A stretch of DNA of 64,000 nt from Oscillospiraceae bacterium (GTDB taxonomy: Bacteria; Bacillota; Clostridia; Oscillospirales; Ruminococcaceae). The notes below the pieces were generated by a model. The model saw only the letters and a list, made by a program, of their open reading frames with translations. It ran no database searches and was not told where the DNA came from. Every line of letters starts with the position of its first letter. Position 1 is the stretch's first letter. Positions 8,129 through 16,749 of this stretch are shown piece after piece. Both the position numbers and the translations under genes were made by a program. The DNA is taken from the NCBI GenBank assembly GCA_020054675.1, contig JAIHAL010000008.1:1-64000 (forward strand), given 5' to 3'.

Positions 8129-9400
8129 TCAGTAGGTCAAGTTTATGCGGATAACGTATGTGTGGGAATCGCTTCCGTCGGCAAGGGCAGTTATTTTGTT
8201 GCTGCTTTCGGCATTTGCCTTTTGCTGCATTTCAATTGCCTTATTTATAACCGCAGTATGGGCCGCATCATAAACCTCTTTTGAGGAGCATTTTATTTCC
8301 GCAACAGGCTTTTTTGCCTTGGCGGATTTGGTCATTTCCTGCTGCATAAGGCTAAGCGCCTCGTCGGCAGATTTCACATAAAGCTTATAATAAATAAAGT
8401 AATTTGCTTTTGTTGCGGTTGCTTTAGGCGGAGTAAAAGCAGTCGTGTCAAGGTCTTGGAAATGGCTTATGTTAAGTATTTCCGCATCGGTTACGTTGAA
8501 ATAGTTGTGAATTACAAAATTCGGGTCGGAATTTCCTGTCGGGTCGTCCCAAGTGATGTCAATATTGTACCATTCGCCGTCAATCTTGACCATGTTCCAT
8601 GCGTGGCTGAGCTGCTTGTTGTTTTCGCCGACAATAAGGAGGTTTTCTATTCCTGCCTTGTCGCACAAAAAGCCCATTGTCTTTGCATAGCCCTCGCATT
8701 GAATTTTTCCTTCAATAAGCCCACCATAAATTGTCTGTGAGCTTCCGCTGTCCTTTACATCTGTAAATGCACAGTTCTTGCCGATATAGTCATGTATCGC
8801 AAGCAGCTTATCCACCGCCGATGCTCCCGACGGGAACGAAGCAATTATTTGGGCCGCCTTGGCATCAATTTTCTTCTGCATTTCCGCAGCGGTTGCCTTG
8901 TCGCAGGTATAATAAAGCGGGGCCGTCTTTGAAGTGGAATTTTCAAACGGCTGCAAAATTCCCCTCATCCAGAAAAGCTGGGTTTCCTGGAAATAAATCA
9001 TTTTATAAACCTTGCTGTAAGTTTCGTAAGTGATTTCCTTTCCGAAATCAACTTCATCTTTAAAGTTGTATATTGCGTCAAGAATTTTGTCGTAAATTGC
9101 CTTTTCATCGGATGAAAGAGTTGAATAACCGTATCTCGTCTTTGAAGTTTCCTTCATTTCATGGTCAAGCTTTACATTTTCGTTTGCCTTGCTTGTTTCA
9201 TCGACATCAATGACATCTTCATCCTTTGATGAGCTGTCCGAACTTTCCGAAGAAGACTCTCCGCTTGAAGATTTATCCGCCGAATCCGAAACCGACGAAG
9301 AGGCGCCACTGGATACCGAATCGTCAATTTTCTTTCCGCAGGAAGTCGCAAATATTGAAACCGATAAAAGAAGTGCCAAAAGAATGCTAAGTTTTTTCAT
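8129..9400 (-). CDS. Transglutaminase-like domain lipoprotein 3
   Basis: A 423-residue lipoprotein with lipobox TSC (Cys21) and a Ser/Asp/Glu-rich, strongly acidic linker (about 28-75), unlike the Thr-rich linkers of its neighbours. The transglutaminase core has Cys235 (KIQCEGYAKT), His266 (LSHAWNMVK) and Asp281 (WYNIDITWDDP). The C-terminal part carries the CSSKEVYDA motif also found in paralogue 4, so these two look like the most recent duplicates. A weak GCGCA/TGCGC hairpin lies downstream at about 8085-8100. Family assignment is firm; the role, perhaps cell-wall or peptide processing, is inference. Confidence 0.88.
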   Translation of the reverse strand: MKKLSILLALLLSVSIFATSCGKKIDDSVSSGASSSVSDSADKSSSGESSSESSDSSSKDEDVIDVDETSKANENVKLDHEMKETSKTRYGYSTLSSDEKAIYDKILDAIYNFKDEVDFGKEITYETYSKVYKMIYFQETQLFWMRGILQPFENSTSKTAPLYYTCDKATAAEMQKKIDAKAAQIIASFPSGASAVDKLLAIHDYIGKNCAFTDVKDSGSSQTIYGGLIEGKIQCEGYAKTMGFLCDKAGIENLLIVGENNKQLSHAWNMVKIDGEWYNIDITWDDPTGNSDPNFVIHNYFNVTDAEILNISHFQDLDTTAFTPPKATATKANYFIYYKLYVKSADEALSLMQQEMTKSAKAKKPVAEIKCSSKEVYDAAHTAVINKAIEMQQKANAESSNKITALADGSDSHTYVIRINLTY

Positions 9401-9439
9401 TAACCCAAATTTTCCTTTCCAAATGTTTTAAAACAACAA

Positions 9440-10807
9440 TCAATATGACAATTTAATTGCAACCACAAGAAGATTTGCATCGCTTGCGCCTGAAACTCCT
9501 TTAATTTGACTGCATCCCTTAGTTGCATTTGCCTTATCCTTCATTCCAAGCACGCCTGCCTGATTTACAAGATAATTATTTACTGCGTCATAAACTTCCT
9601 TTGATGAGCACTTAACCTGTGCAATTTGGCTCTTTGTCTTTGCGGCATTGATTATCTGCTGCTGCATGAGGCTTATTGCCGAATCATATGTGGTAGCATA
9701 ATATCCTGTCTGTACAAAATAGTTTGCGTCAAGAGAATTTGCCGCAGGAGGAGTAAACGGTGTGTATTCCTCAACTACAAAGTGTGAAAGATTGTTTATT
9801 TGGCTATCTGGAACAAGGAGATAGAAATCTCTTACAAAGTCAGCGGTATTTCCTGTCGGGTCGTCCCAAGTAAGGTCAACGTTGTACCATGCGCCGTTGA
9901 TTTTTACCTTGTTCCAAGCATGTGAAAGATTCTTGTTGTTAAGTCCTGTAATGCGGACATTTTCAATGCCAAGCTTTGTGCATACATAGGTAAACGCCTT
10001 TGCATACCCTTCGCACTGGCCGTATCCAAGCACAAGCGGACCGTAAGCGTCATCTGCGCTATAGTTATCTTTTGTAAATGTGTTTTTCAAAATAATCCAG
10101 TCATGTATTTTTTTAATTTTTGTAACCAAAGACGCATTTGACGGGAATGTCGCCGCAATTTGCTTTACCGCTCCGTCAAGGTCCTTTTGAATTACCGCCT
10201 GGTCTGCCTCGCTGTATTTGTATTGAAGCGGAATGCTTGATACGCTGCCGGAATAAGTTTCGGCAGAGCCATGGAGCCAGAAAAGCTCGGCTTCCTGGAA
10301 GAACACATCTCTATAAATCTTGGTCACAACCGCACCGTCATGCGCGGAGCTGAATGTGCAGGTTGCCTGACGCGCCTTTACAGCGGCAACTATTTCATTG
10401 TAAATTGTCTTTTCTTCATCACTTAGAGTATTGTAAACATATTTATTTGCAGTTGCATCTTTAGCAAGCTGAACCGCAGTTGTTGCAGCGGTTGTTGCTG
10501 CGGGAGCCTTTGTTGTAGCGGCTGTCGTTGCGGCAGGAGCTTTTGTCGTGGCCGCAGTAGTTGCCTTTGTGGTTGCGGCGGTAGTTGCTTTGGTAGTTGC
10601 AGCAGTTGTCGTAGTTGCGGCGGTAGTGGTTGTTTCAGCAGTTGTCGTTGTTGCCGCTGTGGTTGTGGTTTCAGCAGTTGTCGTGGTTGCGGCTGTGGTT
10701 ACGGAAACATCCGGAACCGAGCTTTCTATTTCCTTTCCGCAGCCGACGAGTGCCGAAGCCATAAGCGCCGCAGAAATGAGCAAAGCAATAATGGAACTCT
10801 TCTTCAT
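9440..10807 (-). CDS. Transglutaminase-like domain lipoprotein 4 with Thr/Ala repeat stalk
   Basis: A 455-residue lipoprotein with lipobox VGC (Cys23), first of the four tandem paralogues. Residues 37-112 are an almost pure Thr/Ala stalk built from short repeats (ETTTTAATTTTA, then ATTKATTA, then TTKAPAATTA). The transglutaminase core has Cys265 (YGQCEGYAKA), His297 (LSHAWNKVK) and Asp311 (WYNVDLTWDDP). The C terminus shares CSSKEVYDAV with paralogue 3. The ATG has an AAGGAG site. The stop of the corC-like gene is only 21 bp upstream, so transcription may come from the promoter at 12,249. Confidence 0.88.
   Translation of the reverse strand: MKKSSIIALLISAALMASALVGCGKEIESSVPDVSVTTAATTTTAETTTTAATTTTAETTTTAATTTTAATTKATTAATTKATTAATTKAPAATTAATTKAPAATTAATTAVQLAKDATANKYVYNTLSDEEKTIYNEIVAAVKARQATCTFSSAHDGAVVTKIYRDVFFQEAELFWLHGSAETYSGSVSSIPLQYKYSEADQAVIQKDLDGAVKQIAATFPSNASLVTKIKKIHDWIILKNTFTKDNYSADDAYGPLVLGYGQCEGYAKAFTYVCTKLGIENVRITGLNNKNLSHAWNKVKINGAWYNVDLTWDDPTGNTADFVRDFYLLVPDSQINNLSHFVVEEYTPFTPPAANSLDANYFVQTGYYATTYDSAISLMQQQIINAAKTKSQIAQVKCSSKEVYDAVNNYLVNQAGVLGMKDKANATKGCSQIKGVSGASDANLLVVAIKLSY
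10475..10699. repeat. Low-complexity tandem repeats coding the Thr/Ala stalk
   Basis: Degenerate in-frame repeats of 12-30 bp within lipoprotein 4, mixing synonymous Thr and Ala codons. Three repeat types follow each other. Such repeats readily change copy number, so stalk length is likely variable between strains. The antisense Ala/Val-rich reading frame across it is a shadow. Confidence 0.85.
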
Positions 10808-10828
10808 TTTTTGTTTCTCCTTACTTAA

Positions 10829-12175
10829 TTATTTTAAATTTTCAAAATTATCTTTTTCTTCCGTGGAATCCAAAACAACAGCCTTGATTTTTAAAACCCT
10901 TTTGTCCTCAATCAAAAGCACTGTAAATTCCACGTTTTCATAAACAACCGAAGGCGTTTCGCCGCTTTCGGGAATTCTGCCGAGAAGGTCTACTACAAAT
11001 CCGCCCATGGTATCGTACTCATGGTCCTCCGGAAGATTTATCCCAAGCTTTTCAAGAATTTCACCCGGGTCGGCTGTACCGCTTATGATATATACTCCGT
11101 CGGAAATCTTTACGAAATCCTCCGTTTCGTTGTCATACTCATCCTGCATATTGCCCACAATGGCTTCAAGAAGGTCCTCCATGGTGACTATTCCGGCCGT
11201 TCCTCCGTATTCATCAACAACTATTGCCATTTGAGCCTTAATAGAGCCGAGCTTTTTAAAAACATCTGCGCATTTTGCCGTTTCAGGAACATAAAGCGCA
11301 TCCCTTAAAAAGTCTTTTAAGGAAACCTCATCCAAATTTTCTCTTCCCACAAGGCAAAGCAAATCCTTTACATAAACCACGCCGGCAATTTCATCAATGC
11401 TGTCCTCATAAACCGGAATTCGCGAATATCCGGAATTCATGGCGGTATAAACCAAATCGGAAATGCTTGTGTTTATATCCACGGCAATGAGGTTTGTCCT
11501 GTGCGTCATAACATCGCAGACTTCAAGGTCGCCAAACTCAAAGATATTGTTTATCATTTCGCGCTGGCTTTCCTCAATGACTCCGGTTTCATTTCCGGCA
11601 TCAACAAGCATGAGGATTTCCTCTTCCGTCACGACATCCTTTTGCTCGGAGGAGTCAATTCCAAGAATCTTTTCAATAAGCGCCGAACAGAAATGCACCA
11701 GTACGGACACCGGATAAAAAACCGCAGCCAAAGCCTCCACAGCAGGAACACACGCAACGGCAAAACCGTCCCCGCCCTTTTCGGCAAGCTTTTTGGGAAG
11801 CGCATCGCAAAACACCGACATAACGACGGCGGCAAGAGTAATTATAATCAAAGCCGAAACAACGGCAGAAACGGTTCCGGCCCGGACAAAAAGCAAATCC
11901 AGCCGTTCTTTTAAGGGTTCAAAAAAAATAATTCCCGCCAAAAAAGTAACCGCGGCGCTTGAAAAGACCTTATGCACCGAAAATACGGTAATCAGCCTTG
12001 ACGGCTTTGAAAGCAGCTTAAAAAGCCTTCCTTCCCTTCCGCCCTTTTCGGCAAAGCCCTTCACCTTGGCGTCATTGATTTCAACCACGGCAAATTCGCA
12101 TGCCGCATAAAATCCCTTTAAAAAGAGAAATAAAATTAAAGCACCTGACAGCCATCGGTTCGCGTCAGATTCCAT
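10829..12175 (-). CDS. CNNM/CorC family membrane protein with CBS pair (hemolysin C-like)
   Basis: A 448-residue protein. An N-terminal CNNM (DUF21) membrane domain of three to four helices is followed by a tandem CBS pair around residues 195-325 (VMTHRTNLIAVD, YSRIPVYEDS, MAIVVDEYGGTAGIVTMEDLLE) and a C-terminal CorC/HlyC domain (YDTMGGFVVDLLGRIP). Relatives are involved in magnesium or cobalt efflux or homeostasis. The start is the ATG at 12,175 with an AAGGAGG site. A longer frame to 12,280 can be excluded because a consensus promoter lies inside it. It is probably the first gene of the minus-strand unit that includes the four transglutaminase lipoproteins. Confidence 0.92.
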   Translation of the reverse strand: MESDANRWLSGALILFLFLKGFYAACEFAVVEINDAKVKGFAEKGGREGRLFKLLSKPSRLITVFSVHKVFSSAAVTFLAGIIFFEPLKERLDLLFVRAGTVSAVVSALIIITLAAVVMSVFCDALPKKLAEKGGDGFAVACVPAVEALAAVFYPVSVLVHFCSALIEKILGIDSSEQKDVVTEEEILMLVDAGNETGVIEESQREMINNIFEFGDLEVCDVMTHRTNLIAVDINTSISDLVYTAMNSGYSRIPVYEDSIDEIAGVVYVKDLLCLVGRENLDEVSLKDFLRDALYVPETAKCADVFKKLGSIKAQMAIVVDEYGGTAGIVTMEDLLEAIVGNMQDEYDNETEDFVKISDGVYIISGTADPGEILEKLGINLPEDHEYDTMGGFVVDLLGRIPESGETPSVVYENVEFTVLLIEDKRVLKIKAVVLDSTEEKDNFENLK

Positions 12176-12248
12176 GATATCAGTATCCTCCTTATAAAAG
12201 CCGGAAAGCACGCCTTTCCATGGCACAAAATTACATCCGGCAAGAGAA

Positions 12249-12277
12249 ATTATACTATATTCGGTTATAAAAGTCAA
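12249..12277 (-). promoter_or_regulatory. Sigma-A promoter of the corC-like gene
   Basis: TTGACT (12,272-12,277) and TATAAT (12,249-12,254) with a 17-bp spacer on the minus strand, about 65 bp before the chosen start codon. This promoter decides against the longer upstream start. Confidence 0.85.
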
Positions 12278-12310
12278 CAAATCTGGACTTATTTTCTAAC
12301 AATTTCAAAA

Positions 12311-12340
12311 AAAGAAAATGCCGAAAAATCGGCATTTTTT
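12311..12340. terminator. Orphan bidirectional terminator hairpin
   Basis: AAAATGCCGA-AAAA-TCGGCATTTT followed by T on the plus strand and preceded by A-runs. It sits between two divergent promoters, so neither flanking gene reads into it. It may insulate the promoters or end a small RNA. Confidence 0.65.
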
Positions 12341-12546
12341 AACCTTTCAGCAAATTGTAACCATATTGGAAATCATTTGTAATCGATTTGTAATAAATCA
12401 GCATGCATATTAAGGAAAAATCACCCGCCTATTTCCTACTGAAATGTAATAATGTATATTTACTGAAAATGAAATAAAAATAACTAACATGACTCTAAAC
12501 GAAAGAAAAATTCGTCAAGAAATTAACATTATTTATGCCATATCTC

Positions 12547-12575
12547 TTTACTTTTAAGGCTTGTTGTGCTAAACT
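12547..12575 (+). promoter_or_regulatory. Candidate nifJ promoter
   Basis: TTTACT (12,547-12,552), 17-bp spacer ending in TGC, then TAAACT (12,570-12,575), an extended -10 type. A GTATG/CATAC inverted repeat at 12,587-12,601 lies near the predicted start point and may be an operator. Both hexamers match consensus only moderately. Confidence 0.45.
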
Positions 12576-12626
12576 GTATAGTTGAGGTATGGTACTCATA
12601 CACGAATATTTGAGGAGGACTAAAAA

Positions 12627-15600
12627 ATGGCAAGAAAAATGAAAACCATGGATGGCAACAACGCCGCCGCATGGGCCGCGTATCCGTTTACGGAAGTTGC
12701 CGCTATCTATCCGATTACTCCTTCGTCAGTAATGGCGGAAGTAACCGACCAATGGTCCGCAAAAGGACAAACCAACATTTTCGGACAACCTGTAAGGGTT
12801 ATTGAAATGCAGTCTGAGGCAGGAGCTGCCGGAACAGTTCACGGCTCGCTTGCGGCAGGTGCTCTTACAACCACCTATACCGCTTCACAGGGCTTGCTCC
12901 TTATGATTCCGAACATGTATAAAATCGCCGGAGAGCTTCTTCCCTGCGTAATCCATGTTTCTGCGCGCTGCGTTGCTTCACATGCGCTTAACATCTTCGG
13001 GGACCACTCCGACGTTTACGCATGCCGCCAGACAGGCTTTGCAATGCTCTGCTCCACAAACCCGCAGGAAGTTATGGACCTCGGCGCAATCGCACACCTT
13101 TCAACCATCAAGGGAAGGGTTCCGTTCCTCCACTTCTTTGACGGATTCCGCACTTCCCATGAAATACAAAAAATCCAGGTTTGGGATAACGAAACACTTA
13201 AAAAATTCGTTGATATGGACGCTGTCGACGCTTTCAGAAACAGGGCTCTCAACCCCGAACATCCCGTTCTCCGCGGAACAGCACAGAACCCTGATATATT
13301 CTTCCAGGCAAGGGAAGCCTGCAACCAGTACTACAATGCGCTTCCTGCAATAGTTGAAGAATATATGGAAAAAATCAACAAGGAAATCGGCACAAACTAC
13401 AAGCTCTTCAACTACTACGGCGCTCCGGATGCTGAACACATCATCATCGCAATGGGCTCCGTAAACGATACAATTGAGGAAACCATTGACTACCTCAACT
13501 CCAAGGGCGGAAAATACGGCCTTGTAAAGGTAAGGCTTTACAGACCTTTCGTTCCTGAAAAGCTCATTGAAGCAATTCCTGACAGCGTAAAGCAAATCAC
13601 CGTTCTTGACAGGACAAAGGAACCCGGCGCTCTCGGCGAACCTCTCTATCTTGATGTTGCCGCAGCACTTAAGGAATCCAAGTTCAAGGATGTTCCGATT
13701 TTCTCCGGAAGATACGGCCTCGGCTCAAAGGATACAACTCCTGCCGACATCATCGCAGTATTCAAGAACACCACAAAGAAGAAATTCACCGTTGCCATTG
13801 TTGACGACGTTACAAATCTTTCACTCCCAGTTGACGAAAATCCGGATACCGCACCTGCCGGCACAACCGCCTGCAAGTTCTGGGGACTCGGCGCCGACGG
13901 AACGGTTGGAGCAAACAAGAACTCCATCAAGATTATCGGCGACCATACCGACATGTATGCACAGGCATACTTTGCATACGACTCAAAGAAGTCAGGCGGC
14001 GTAACCGTTTCGCACCTGCGTTTCGGAAAATCGCCGATAAAATCCACATACCTTGTAAACAAGGCGGATTTTGTTGCCTGCCACAACCAGTCTTATGTAA
14101 ACAAGTATGACATGGTTTCCGACATCAAGCCGGGCGGAGTATTCCTCCTCAACTGCCAGTGGAATGCAGAAGAGCTTGACAGGCACCTCCCCGGACAGGT
14201 TAAGAGGTATATCGCAAAGAACAACATCAAGTTCTACACCATCAACGGCGTTGACATCGGAAAGAGAATCGGACTCGGAAACAGAATCAACACCATTCTC
14301 CAAGCCGCATTCTTCAAGCTTGCAAACATCATTCCGATTGAAGACGCAATCAAGTATATGAAGGACGCCGCAACAGCCTCCTACTCCAAGAAGGGTGAAG
14401 CTGTCGTTAAGATGAACCATGACGCTATCGATGCCGGCGTAAATGAAATCGTGGAAGTAAAGGTTCCCGCAGAATGGGCAAACGCTTCCGATTCGCCTAT
14501 GGGCATGACTCCGGTAAGCGGCGACAATCAGGTTCTTGTAGACTTTGTAAACAAGATTCAGATTCCCTGCAACGCACAGGAAGGCCACAAGCTCCCTGTT
14601 TCTACTTTCGTTCACATGGCAGACGGCACATTCCCGCAAGGTTCTGCCGCATTTGAAAAGCGCGGAATCGCCGTTGACGTTCCATGCTGGAACAGCGAAA
14701 ACTGCATACAGTGCAACTTCTGCTCTTATGTATGCCCGCACGCTGTAATCCGTCCGGCAGTTCTCACAAACGAAGAGCTTGAAGCCGCTCCGGAGCTTGC
14801 AAAGAAAAAGGCAATTCCTTTGACCGGAATTCCGGGATACAATTTCCTTATAACTGTTTCTGCGCTCGACTGCACAGGCTGCGGCTCATGCATCAACGTG
14901 TGCCCCGGCAAGAAGGGCAGCAAGGCTCTTGCGTTCATGCCGCTTGAAAGCCAGCTTGCTGAACAGGAAGTATTTGCTTACTGCCAGAAGCTTCCCGAAA
15001 AGCCGGAAGTTTACGAAAAATTCAAGGAAACAACCGTCAAGGGCTCCCAGTTCAAGCAGCCGCTTCTCGAATTCTCCGGCGCTTGCGCAGGCTGCGGCGA
15101 AACTCCTTACGCAAAGCTTGTAACACAGCTCTTCGGCGACAGGATGTATATTGCAAACGCAACCGGATGCTCCTCAATTTGGGGCGGCTCGGCTCCTTCT
15201 ACTCCTTACACCACAAACAAGGAAGGCAAGGGACCTGCTTGGGCCAACTCCCTCTTTGAAGACAACGCTGAATACGGCTACGGAATGTTCCTTGCACAGA
15301 ACACGCTCCGTCAGAGAGCCGTTTCAAAGCTCCTTGAACTTGAAAAGACCGCAGGCGGAGAACTCAAGACCGCTATTGAAGGCTACCTTTCAACCTTGAA
15401 CCTCGGCAATGAAAACAAGGCGGCAGCCGCAAAGCTTATTGCTGAGCTTGAAAAGAGCAGCGATGCACTTGCAAAGGATGTTCTCAAGCTTAAGGATTAC
15501 CTCGCAAAGAAGTCCGTATGGATATTCGGAGGCGACGGATGGGCATATGACATCGGCTTTGGCGGACTTGACCATGTAATCGCATCCGGCGAAGACGTAA

Positions 15601-16163
15601 ACATCCTCGTATTTGATACTGAGGTTTACTCCAACACCGGCGGACAGTCTTCAAAGGCAACTCCTGCCGGAGCAATCGCACAGTTTGCCGCTGCCGGAAA
15701 GGAAGTTAAGAAAAAGGACCTTGCAAGCATTGCAATGAGCTACGGCTATGTATATGTTGCACAGGTTGCACAGGGCGCTGATTACAACCAGTGCATCAAG
15801 GCGTTTACCGAAGCTGAAAGCTACAACGGTCCGTCCATCGTAATTGCGTACGCTCCTTGCATCAACCACGGCATCAAGAACGGAATGTCAATGGCCCAGA
15901 CTGAGGAAAAGAGGGCTGTTGAGGCAGGATACTGGCACCTCTTCAGATTTGACCCGCGCCTTAAAGCAGAAGGCAAGAATCCGTTCCAGCTTGACAGCAA
16001 GGCTCCTACCGGAGATTACAAGGAATTCCTTTTGAGCGAAGTGCGTTACAGCTCACTTGCGCGTCAGAATCCTGAAAGAGCGGAAAAACTCTTTGATTAT
16101 GCAGCAAAGAATGCCGCTGACAGGTATGATTACCTTGTAAAGCTCTCAAAGCTTTATGAATAA
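12627..16163 (+). CDS. nifJ: Pyruvate:ferredoxin (flavodoxin) oxidoreductase
   Basis: Converts pyruvate and CoA to acetyl-CoA and CO2 with reduction of ferredoxin, a central step of clostridial fermentation, in the cytoplasm. At 1178 residues it is the usual single-chain homodimeric form. The N-terminal pyrophosphate-binding domain (YPITPSSVMAE) and gamma domain lead to the two-cluster ferredoxin domain with CIQCNFCSYVCP (from Cys693) and CTGCGSCINVCP (from Cys749). These are followed by the proximal-cluster and TPP domain (CAGCGETPYAKL near 820; GGDGWAYDIGFGG). The ATG has a GAGGAG site. The gene is monocistronic with its own terminator. Frequent use of C/G-ending codons fits high expression. 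Confidence 0.98.
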   Translation: MARKMKTMDGNNAAAWAAYPFTEVAAIYPITPSSVMAEVTDQWSAKGQTNIFGQPVRVIEMQSEAGAAGTVHGSLAAGALTTTYTASQGLLLMIPNMYKIAGELLPCVIHVSARCVASHALNIFGDHSDVYACRQTGFAMLCSTNPQEVMDLGAIAHLSTIKGRVPFLHFFDGFRTSHEIQKIQVWDNETLKKFVDMDAVDAFRNRALNPEHPVLRGTAQNPDIFFQAREACNQYYNALPAIVEEYMEKINKEIGTNYKLFNYYGAPDAEHIIIAMGSVNDTIEETIDYLNSKGGKYGLVKVRLYRPFVPEKLIEAIPDSVKQITVLDRTKEPGALGEPLYLDVAAALKESKFKDVPIFSGRYGLGSKDTTPADIIAVFKNTTKKKFTVAIVDDVTNLSLPVDENPDTAPAGTTACKFWGLGADGTVGANKNSIKIIGDHTDMYAQAYFAYDSKKSGGVTVSHLRFGKSPIKSTYLVNKADFVACHNQSYVNKYDMVSDIKPGGVFLLNCQWNAEELDRHLPGQVKRYIAKNNIKFYTINGVDIGKRIGLGNRINTILQAAFFKLANIIPIEDAIKYMKDAATASYSKKGEAVVKMNHDAIDAGVNEIVEVKVPAEWANASDSPMGMTPVSGDNQVLVDFVNKIQIPCNAQEGHKLPVSTFVHMADGTFPQGSAAFEKRGIAVDVPCWNSENCIQCNFCSYVCPHAVIRPAVLTNEELEAAPELAKKKAIPLTGIPGYNFLITVSALDCTGCGSCINVCPGKKGSKALAFMPLESQLAEQEVFAYCQKLPEKPEVYEKFKETTVKGSQFKQPLLEFSGACAGCGETPYAKLVTQLFGDRMYIANATGCSSIWGGSAPSTPYTTNKEGKGPAWANSLFEDNAEYGYGMFLAQNTLRQRAVSKLLELEKTAGGELKTAIEGYLSTLNLGNENKAAAAKLIAELEKSSDALAKDVLKLKDYLAKKSVWIFGGDGWAYDIGFGGLDHVIASGEDVNILVFDTEVYSNTGGQSSKATPAGAIAQFAAAGKEVKKKDLASIAMSYGYVYVAQVAQGADYNQCIKAFTEAESYNGPSIVIAYAPCINHGIKNGMSMAQTEEKRAVEAGYWHLFRFDPRLKAEGKNPFQLDSKAPTGDYKEFLLSEVRYSSLARQNPERAEKLFDYAAKNAADRYDYLVKLSKLYE

Positions 16164-16182
16164 TAAAAAGGTTATATAGAAA

Positions 16183-16216
16183 ATTCCCCCGCGGATTGCT
16201 CCGCGGGGATTTTTTT
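16183..16216 (+). terminator. nifJ intrinsic terminator
   Basis: CCCCGCGGA-TTGC-TCCGCGGGG hairpin (16,187-16,208) followed by ATTTTTTT, 20 bp after the nifJ stop. Confidence 0.92.
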
Positions 16217-16313
16217 GCCTTGACGCCTTTTGTAACCTTTTGTCGCCATATTGAATAAAATAGCAGTGACATAACTTTTTTAAAAATTAAAATAAAACGA
16301 AAGGACTTTTGAT

Positions 16314-16508
16314 ATGGAAAATGCACCTAAAATGATTACCATTTCCCCGTTTCCGCCGGAAACACCGATAGGAATGGCCTACGTTCCGTATCAGCAGTGG
16401 GAAACCCCTTATGACGAAATGGTTGCGTTCTCAAGGGGCACAATGTTCCCAAGTCTTGATTTGCCGTTTATAGGTGAGGAGGCTGTACCGCATGGCAGAA
16501 AAGATTGA
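16314..16508 (+). CDS. cotJA: Spore coat associated protein CotJA
   Basis: A 64-residue protein of the CotJA family, a small component of the spore coat made in the mother cell. It is rich in Pro, with the family features FPPETPIGMAYVPYQQW, YDEMVAFSRGTMFPSLDLPF. The ATG follows GAAAGGAC. It is the first gene of cotJA-cotJB-cotJC and overlaps cotJB by 17 bp. The region upstream (16,217-16,313) contains CATATTGA, which weakly resembles a sigma-E/K -10 element; I do not regard that as shown. Confidence 0.93.
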   Translation: MENAPKMITISPFPPETPIGMAYVPYQQWETPYDEMVAFSRGTMFPSLDLPFIGEEAVPHGRKD

Positions 16509-16749
16509 CCTTCTCAAAAGGATAAAAATGTATGATTTTATCCTCAACGAGCTTGTTCTGTACCTTGATACCCATCCCGACTGCCAGCAGGGTCTTGCGC
16601 ATTTCAGAAAATACAACGAGCTCAGGAACAAGGCTTACGAGGAATACGCAAAAAACTACGGCCCGCTTATGGTATCGCAGGCAACGGCAAACGAACGCTG
16701 GAACTGGATAGATACCCCGTGGCCGTGGGAAAAGGAGGCTAATATCTGA
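16492..16749 (+). CDS. cotJB: Spore coat protein CotJB
   Basis: An 85-residue CotJB protein with the family pattern LDTHPDCQQGLAHFRKYN and YGPLMVSQATANERWNWIDTPWPWE. The start is the ATG at 16,492, with AGGAGG nine bases upstream inside the cotJA coding region; an upstream in-frame start at 16,474 would lie before that site. The TGA stop overlaps the cotJC ATG by one base, so the three genes are translationally coupled. Confidence 0.94.
   Translation: MAEKIDLLKRIKMYDFILNELVLYLDTHPDCQQGLAHFRKYNELRNKAYEEYAKNYGPLMVSQATANERWNWIDTPWPWEKEANI

Larger units (their letters stand above)
12281..12626. other. Divergent intergenic region between corC-like gene and nifJ
   Basis: No convincing gene. It holds a bidirectional U-tailed hairpin with no gene running into it from either side (12,311-12,340), three spaced copies of TTGTAA(T) between 12,354 and 12,395, a candidate nifJ promoter at 12,547-12,575 and a GTATG-GTACT-CATAC inverted repeat (12,587-12,601) just downstream of the expected start point. 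Confidence 0.6.

Noticed and set aside
10548-10943. Ala/Val-rich reading frame antisense to lipoprotein 4
   Set aside because: Its composition is the complement of the Thr/Ala repeats; no ribosome site.
12176-12280. N-terminal extension of the CorC-like protein
   Set aside because: A consensus promoter lies within it, and the ATG at 12,175 has an AAGGAGG site.
13101-14741. Long minus-strand frames inside nifJ
   Set aside because: They are shadows of the highly biased nifJ codons; no ribosome sites and no family features.
16217-16313. Sigma-E or sigma-K promoter of cotJA
   Set aside because: CATATTGA is only a partial match to the -10 element and no paired -35 is clear; not reported as a feature.
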